Assembly (NCBI GenBank): GCA_025506515.1
Contig: CM046451.1
Location: 45,108,641-45,172,640 of the forward strand
From: Flaveria trinervia
Taxonomy: Eukaryota > Streptophyta > Magnoliopsida > Asterales > Asteraceae
Direction of reading: 5' to 3'
Length of the DNA stretch: 64,000 nucleotides
The notes under the pieces were generated by a model. It had not been told where the DNA came from, did not search any database, and was given only the letters and a program-made list of their open reading frames with translations. Each line of letters begins with the position of its first letter. Position 1 is the first letter of the stretch. Positions 59,973-64,000 of this stretch are shown piece by piece. The position numbers and the translations under genes are program-made.

Positions 59973-60459
59973 CTAATTTCCATGAATCCATTTCCATATC
60001 CTTGAAAAGATGTTTTTCTTGGGTGTCTTCAACTCTTTAACATCCTTCTGAATATTCCTGATTTCTTGTTGGATTTTCTTAAACTTTTTAAGAGTTTGTT
60101 GGGCTGTCATAATTTGTTCTTCATCCACCTTTTGTCTTTTGCTTTCCCTTTCCTCCTTCTTGGGAGAGTCAGCATTTTGTATTTCTGCATCCTTATCTTG
60201 CTTAGCCTTAAACTTGTTTCCGGGTCATACCTTTTTCCTGGGGGTTTTAATGGTATATCCTCCTACTGTTACTGTTGCACGTCAGACATAAAATTTTGGC
60301 TTATGGTTATTTTCAATTTCAGTTTGGGAAGTTTCCATGACTTGCTGAGGTTCGGGTTCAGAGGTTATTTCCTTATAATTGCTATGTTCTGAGGATTCAG
60401 ATTGGTCAGTCTCACTGTGATAATTGTCAGAGGTCATAGCCGCAAAAAGTCTTTTCATA
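59973..60459 (-). pseudogene. extra open frame upstream of gag in X (about 162 codons)
   Basis: Between primer site and gag a single frame begins at MKRLFAAMTSDNYHSETDQ (60459; an upstream in-frame ATG is at 60470) and runs to a TAG at 59973. It is interrupted only by TGA at 60282 and 60225; the first precedes Arg-Ala-Thr and looks like a decayed CGA. The N-terminal third is acidic and Ser-rich. The C-terminal half is basic and heptad-like (QTLKKFKKIQQEIRNIQKDV) and ends IFSRIWKWIHGN, an amphipathic aromatic tail. I recognise no family. Typical gypsy elements have no ORF here. It may be an N-terminal Gag-like module or an acquired gene. Confidence 0.6.
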
Positions 60460-60649
60460 ATTTCAAGCAAAATTAGTTAGTTATTTATTTTCTTATAAAT
60501 AAAATTTTACCTTTAGATTTACTAAAGAGTAATGCTAGAATATTTCTAATTCACAAAAGTTCACGTATACTCATAACATATATTATTTATAATATAAGCT
60601 TATGGTTATAGTCTAGGTGTTTTATAATACCTAGTTCTCTATAACCAAT

Positions 60650-60662
60650 GGCTCTGATACCA
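60650..60662 (-). other. primer binding site of X (initiator tRNA-Met)
   Basis: The minus strand reads TGGTATCAGAGCC, three bases from the 5' LTR. Confidence 0.92.
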
Positions 60663-60665
60663 ACC

Positions 60666-62190
60666 TGTCACATCCCGACGGAAGCGTGAGATGATTATTT
60701 GGGTGTGACTTGTTTGTCCAGAACTCATTGATTAACAGAGCTTATGAGATAACACAACAGAATAATATATTAACTAGATTCATAGGATAATATTAAAGTT
60801 AGGATTACATGAAATCATAATAGTCAAAACTTGATCTAATATAATCCTATTACAAACATATTATTTAACTGTTACATCTTTTAGTAATGATGGAAGTGCT
60901 TGTCCACCGATATGCTGAGATCATACATGTTAATAGTTAGATTAACATAGACTTTTCCCATGACTTCTCCCCAGCCATTGTAAACATCAAAAGAAAACAT
61001 AATCTTGTTACTCATGCTAATTTTCTTGAAAAAGCATACTCAAAACAGTTAACAAAAAGTTGGTGAGTTCACAGGTTATCTTAAACAAAATATTATTGAT
61101 GCATCATATACAACCAAACCTTACTTAATAATCAAATCATCCATACTGTCATAACATAATTCATAAATCAGATAACATAGCATCACAACACTCATCTTGT
61201 TGGTGCAGGAAATTATTTCCTAAATAGCGCTACCTATATTATCCAACGATTCCACATCTGAATTAATGGTTGTAACATAAATGTACATTATAACTAAAAA
61301 AATTGCATCAATAATCAAAATCAATAGTATGCTTTTCCCCCAAAAGTTTATCAAAATCAAAATGGGGCTATGAATCTTACCTTTACTTCAAGAAATCATC
61401 TATAAACAAAATATTTATAGTTTAGAAAACATTAATATTTTCTTCAAAATTTTCAATACCTAATATATATTCAAACATATGTATAATATTTGTTCCCACA
61501 ATAACAGTTAAATATATATTCAACCGATTTTTATAAGTTGATACATCATTTTATTGATAATTTCTTTTGTATAACTTTGGTTCATCAACTACCATCTATT
61601 TTCTTCAGGTTATAAAATCTTTTAATATTCTTTTAATAACATTAACATATTTGTATGATTTTGTGAAGAACTTATAGGTTTAACCATATAGTTGTTTATA
61701 TATGTTGTTTAGACACACATATATATATTTTTTAATAAACTTGACTAGTTATAGTTAGATAAAATCTTGATTTTGACAAGGGAAGACGGTAGTGATAACT
61801 AATGGCAGCTTCTTTCTCTGTCGAACCGAATTAAGCGAAGGTCTTCAATTCTCCAAGTCTTATTCTTCTTGTAACAATCGGTTGGAAGATAATGACGTTT
61901 GGTTGTGGTGAACCTAAGGTAATAACTGAGAGTAATAGAGAGTGAAAGAGTGGAAGTGGCCGTGAGGTGAGGAGTGGAGATGAAGGTGATAGTAATCTTC
62001 TGCGATTTTGGTGGCTCTTGGTGGTGATATTCGGGAGAGGTAACCGGGAGTAATAATGAGTTGGTTAGCAAAATAGTTGCAGATGTATCTTCTCATTATG
62101 GCCGAGAGTTTCTATATATTTTGGGAAGGTAATCATTAGTTCTAAGACTAGAGTAGTGAGGTATGGCTATAGAGTCTTTAGGTGGCTCTA
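60666..62190 (-). repeat. 5' LTR of X, first part
   Basis: Matches 52524-54639 but lacks about 600 bases (53311-53917 of the other copy; junction near 61465). It ends with CTCTA (62186-62190), where Z inserted. The rest is at 2391-3016. Confidence 0.9.
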
Positions 62191-63028
62191 TGACAGGATC
62201 TGTGATCTCAAGTTTGATGGATTAGAGTGTAACACAGCGGAATAAGAACAAGAATTAGACAAATTATAGCAAGAATTTGATATTCGTATGCATTAAGAAT
62301 AAATACGGTTGTAACGAGAGAATATATTTCTGTGAAAAGGAATGTTTCAATAATATCAAATGTTTCTGCTCAATCATTCACAGATTACAATTAGGTTGAC
62401 ACTCCTTATATAGAGTGCAATCACTGCTGATATCACGGAATAATGACAACTGGCAGATTTATTACAAAATAACTAACACTTAACAAACTACTGAAATGTT
62501 CACAACTACTGAGAACATTTCAGAGAGTGCTAAGTACAAAATATAAAACTACTCATGCTAAACTACTGAAACTAAACTACTGAAAACAAAACTACTGAAA
62601 AGGGAAAATATAAAACTACTGAAAGAAAACCGTCACAACTACTGAAGAAGACCTCTTTAGCTGTTGTGACAACGTCTGATACTTAGTCTTCAGTACTTGT
62701 CTTCAGCACTTGTCTTCAGACTGTCTTCAGTACTTGTCTTCAGACTTTGTCTTCAGCACTTGTGTCTTCAGACTTGTCTTCAGCACTTGTGTCTTCAGAC
62801 TTTGTCTTCAGCACTTGTCTTCAGACTTTGTCTTCAGCACTTGTCTTCAGACTTTGTCTTCAGCACTTGTCTTCAGACTTTGTCTTCAGCACTTGTCTTC
62901 AGACTTTGTCTTCAGCACTTGTGTCTTCAGACTTTGTCTTCAGCTGTTGTGAACTTCAACAGTTGTTGTGACGTCTGTGGGACTTAAAGGTTTTTCTGAT
63001 CCGGCTCATTGGTTCTTTTGGTCCAACA
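62191..63028 (-). repeat. 3' LTR of Z (838 bp)
   Basis: Nearly identical to 1546-2385. It is followed by the polypurine tract, so this is the 3' LTR of a minus-strand element running off the right edge. It contains the TATA box (62406-62413) and the CTTCAG array (62695-62942). Confidence 0.93.
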
Positions 63029-63045
63029 AACTCCCCCTGAACCAA
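63029..63045 (-). other. polypurine tract of Z
   Basis: The minus strand reads TTCAGGGGGAGTT directly before TGTTGGACC. Confidence 0.88.
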
Positions 63046-63398
63046 TGCAGCCAAAACCTTTCACTTTATTGAGGTCCCACTTATTGTTCGCAAAGACTTA
63101 TCTTGATCAGCTTGAGAGAATCGGATCAGGCCAGGAAGAGGTTTCTAATCATGTGTTTGGCTAAGTATGGAGGGGAACTCTGTTTTGGGGAATCTGGACA
63201 TAGAGTTGTGATCCCAACCATGAAACCTACTTCCCATTTACGAGTCTGTAAGACTCACGAACATAGGCCTCAAGGAGAACAACCTGTTCCTCCTTGGAGA
63301 GTTCTTCTAGTCCTCCTTCAAAGAAGAACTCTGGACCATAGTACTCAGATAAGTACTTTACAGTCCTGCCATTCTTCAACTCCATAGTAGTTATCTCC

Positions 63399-63998
63399 CT
63401 ATAGACAAATCATCAGGATGGGTGCCCTCAAGGAGTAAATGGAGCTCATTCTTCTAATGTCTTCAAGCTTCTTATATAATAACCCCTTTTTGATCATCTT
63501 GTTTTCCAGTAAGGCTTGAGGGGTCATTTTTTCTTGATGAGCCTTCTTGAATTCATCGAGTATTTCCCAAGGTGAGACTACAATAGCTTCTTATATAATA
63601 AGCATTTCCCTTTGTGAGTCAGGTGTGATCATGAGTTGACTCTTGGGTTCTGGTACCCTTAGAACAGCAGAGAGTGGCAGACTATCATCTTCATCATCTT
63701 CTTCTTCATCTTCTTCTATCCTCAGCACCCTTCTCCTCCTTCTAGGTGCATCACTGGATGATGGTTGGGTTGGTTTTTGTGGTAAAGGAATTGGTTTTGA
63801 GGGTCGAGGATGTTTGGATTTGAGTTTTGAGATTGGTTTGGAGATTTGAGGGGCAGGCTGTTTTTGAGTGGGTGATTGGGAAGGTTGTTCAAGCATTTTG
63901 GTTGTAAGTTTGGCTTTTGTGAGTTTTTCCATTTCAAGCCTTTTCCCAGCTCCAGCCTCATTAAGTGCTTCAATAATTATCCCCTTATGAAATTGCTC
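63399..63998 (-). pseudogene. downstream extra ORF of Z (C-terminal part)
   Basis: One frame is open from the right edge to a TAG at 63399, with a single TAA at 63591. It is not RNase H. The visible part begins with a short helical stretch (IIIEALNEAGAGKRLEMEK), then a Pro/Lys/Ser-rich linker, an RRRRR cluster (like a nuclear localisation signal), a run of Glu/Asp (EEDEEEDDEDD) and a helical end (EILDEFKKAHQEKMTPQALL). Directly before the polypurine tract is where long copia elements carry an additional or env-like ORF, as in T. There is no signal peptide or membrane segment in the part seen. Function unknown. Confidence 0.6.
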
Positions 63999-64000
63999 AG

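Larger units (their letters stand above)
52524..62190 (-). mobile_element. Ty3/gypsy element X, main part
   Basis: Minus-strand gypsy element. 3' LTR 52524-55228, pol and gag 55281-59808, an extra open frame 59973-60459, primer site, and the 5' LTR split by Z (60666-62190 plus 2391-3016). Target duplication CGTCA at 52519-52523 and 3017-3021. Confidence 0.9.
63029..64000 (-). mobile_element. copia Z, 3' internal end
   Basis: The end of the internal region, directly before the polypurine tract. From 63399 leftward to 63046 no open frame is seen. From 63399 to the window edge an extra coding region is present. Confidence 0.85.

Overview
The window is plant nuclear DNA made almost entirely of LTR retrotransposons, many nested in one another. 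Nothing looks like a host gene, and I saw no tRNA, rRNA or CRISPR. It is AT-rich. Every primer binding site matches the 3' end of plant initiator tRNA-Met (TGGTATCAGAGC). Gag, protease, integrase and RT motifs are of plant Ty1/copia and Ty3/gypsy (chromovirus) type. The style of the elements, especially the copia elements with long coding regions after RNase H, suggests a daisy-family (Asteraceae) plant; that is inference from memory of similar elements. All polyproteins carry frameshifts or stops.

Layout. (1) 1-3103: three nested right-hand ends, namely copia element Z (minus; gag, primer site, 5' LTR), the end of the LTR of gypsy element X, and the end of the LTR of gypsy element Y. (2) 3104-3600: the right half of an old copia RNase H fragment. 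(3) 3601-6011: AT-rich, mostly featureless. (4) 6012-20493: copia element T (plus), about 14.5 kb with short LTRs of about 312 bp, a triple zinc-knuckle cassette before the protease and a long extra coding region after RNase H. (5) 20494-21471: AT-rich, then a 100-N assembly gap. (6) 21572-23202: copia U (minus), inserted in the 3' LTR of gypsy W1 (minus, 23203-30659). (7) 30660-33689: LTR fragments of the W group in opposite orientations, including a large inverted repeat. (8) Gypsy W2 (minus), up to 40790. (9) 40791-41062: the left half of the old copia fragment. (10) Y (plus, 41063-52523), with a solo LTR inside its 5' LTR. (11) X (minus, 52524-62190), inserted in the 3' LTR of Y. (12) The 3' LTR and terminal coding region of Z (minus, 62191-64000).

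The most striking result is topological. Three nested insertions each have one side at the left end of the window and the other at the right end, with matching 5-bp target-site duplications: ACCAA for Y, CGTCA for X and CTCTA for Z. The window therefore reads as a circular permutation of one nested locus. A contig-order error across the 100-N gap, a tandem segmental duplication, or a circular molecule could each explain this; I think the order error is simplest.

The elements are parasitic and do not cooperate as a pathway. Within each element the usual parts can be seen: LTR promoter, tRNA primer site, Gag, protease, RT, RNase H, integrase and polypurine tract. Additions beyond the textbook plan are the T cassette and downstream coding region, an open frame upstream of gag in X, and arrays of short GCG-core hairpin motifs in LTRs and leaders of several unrelated families.
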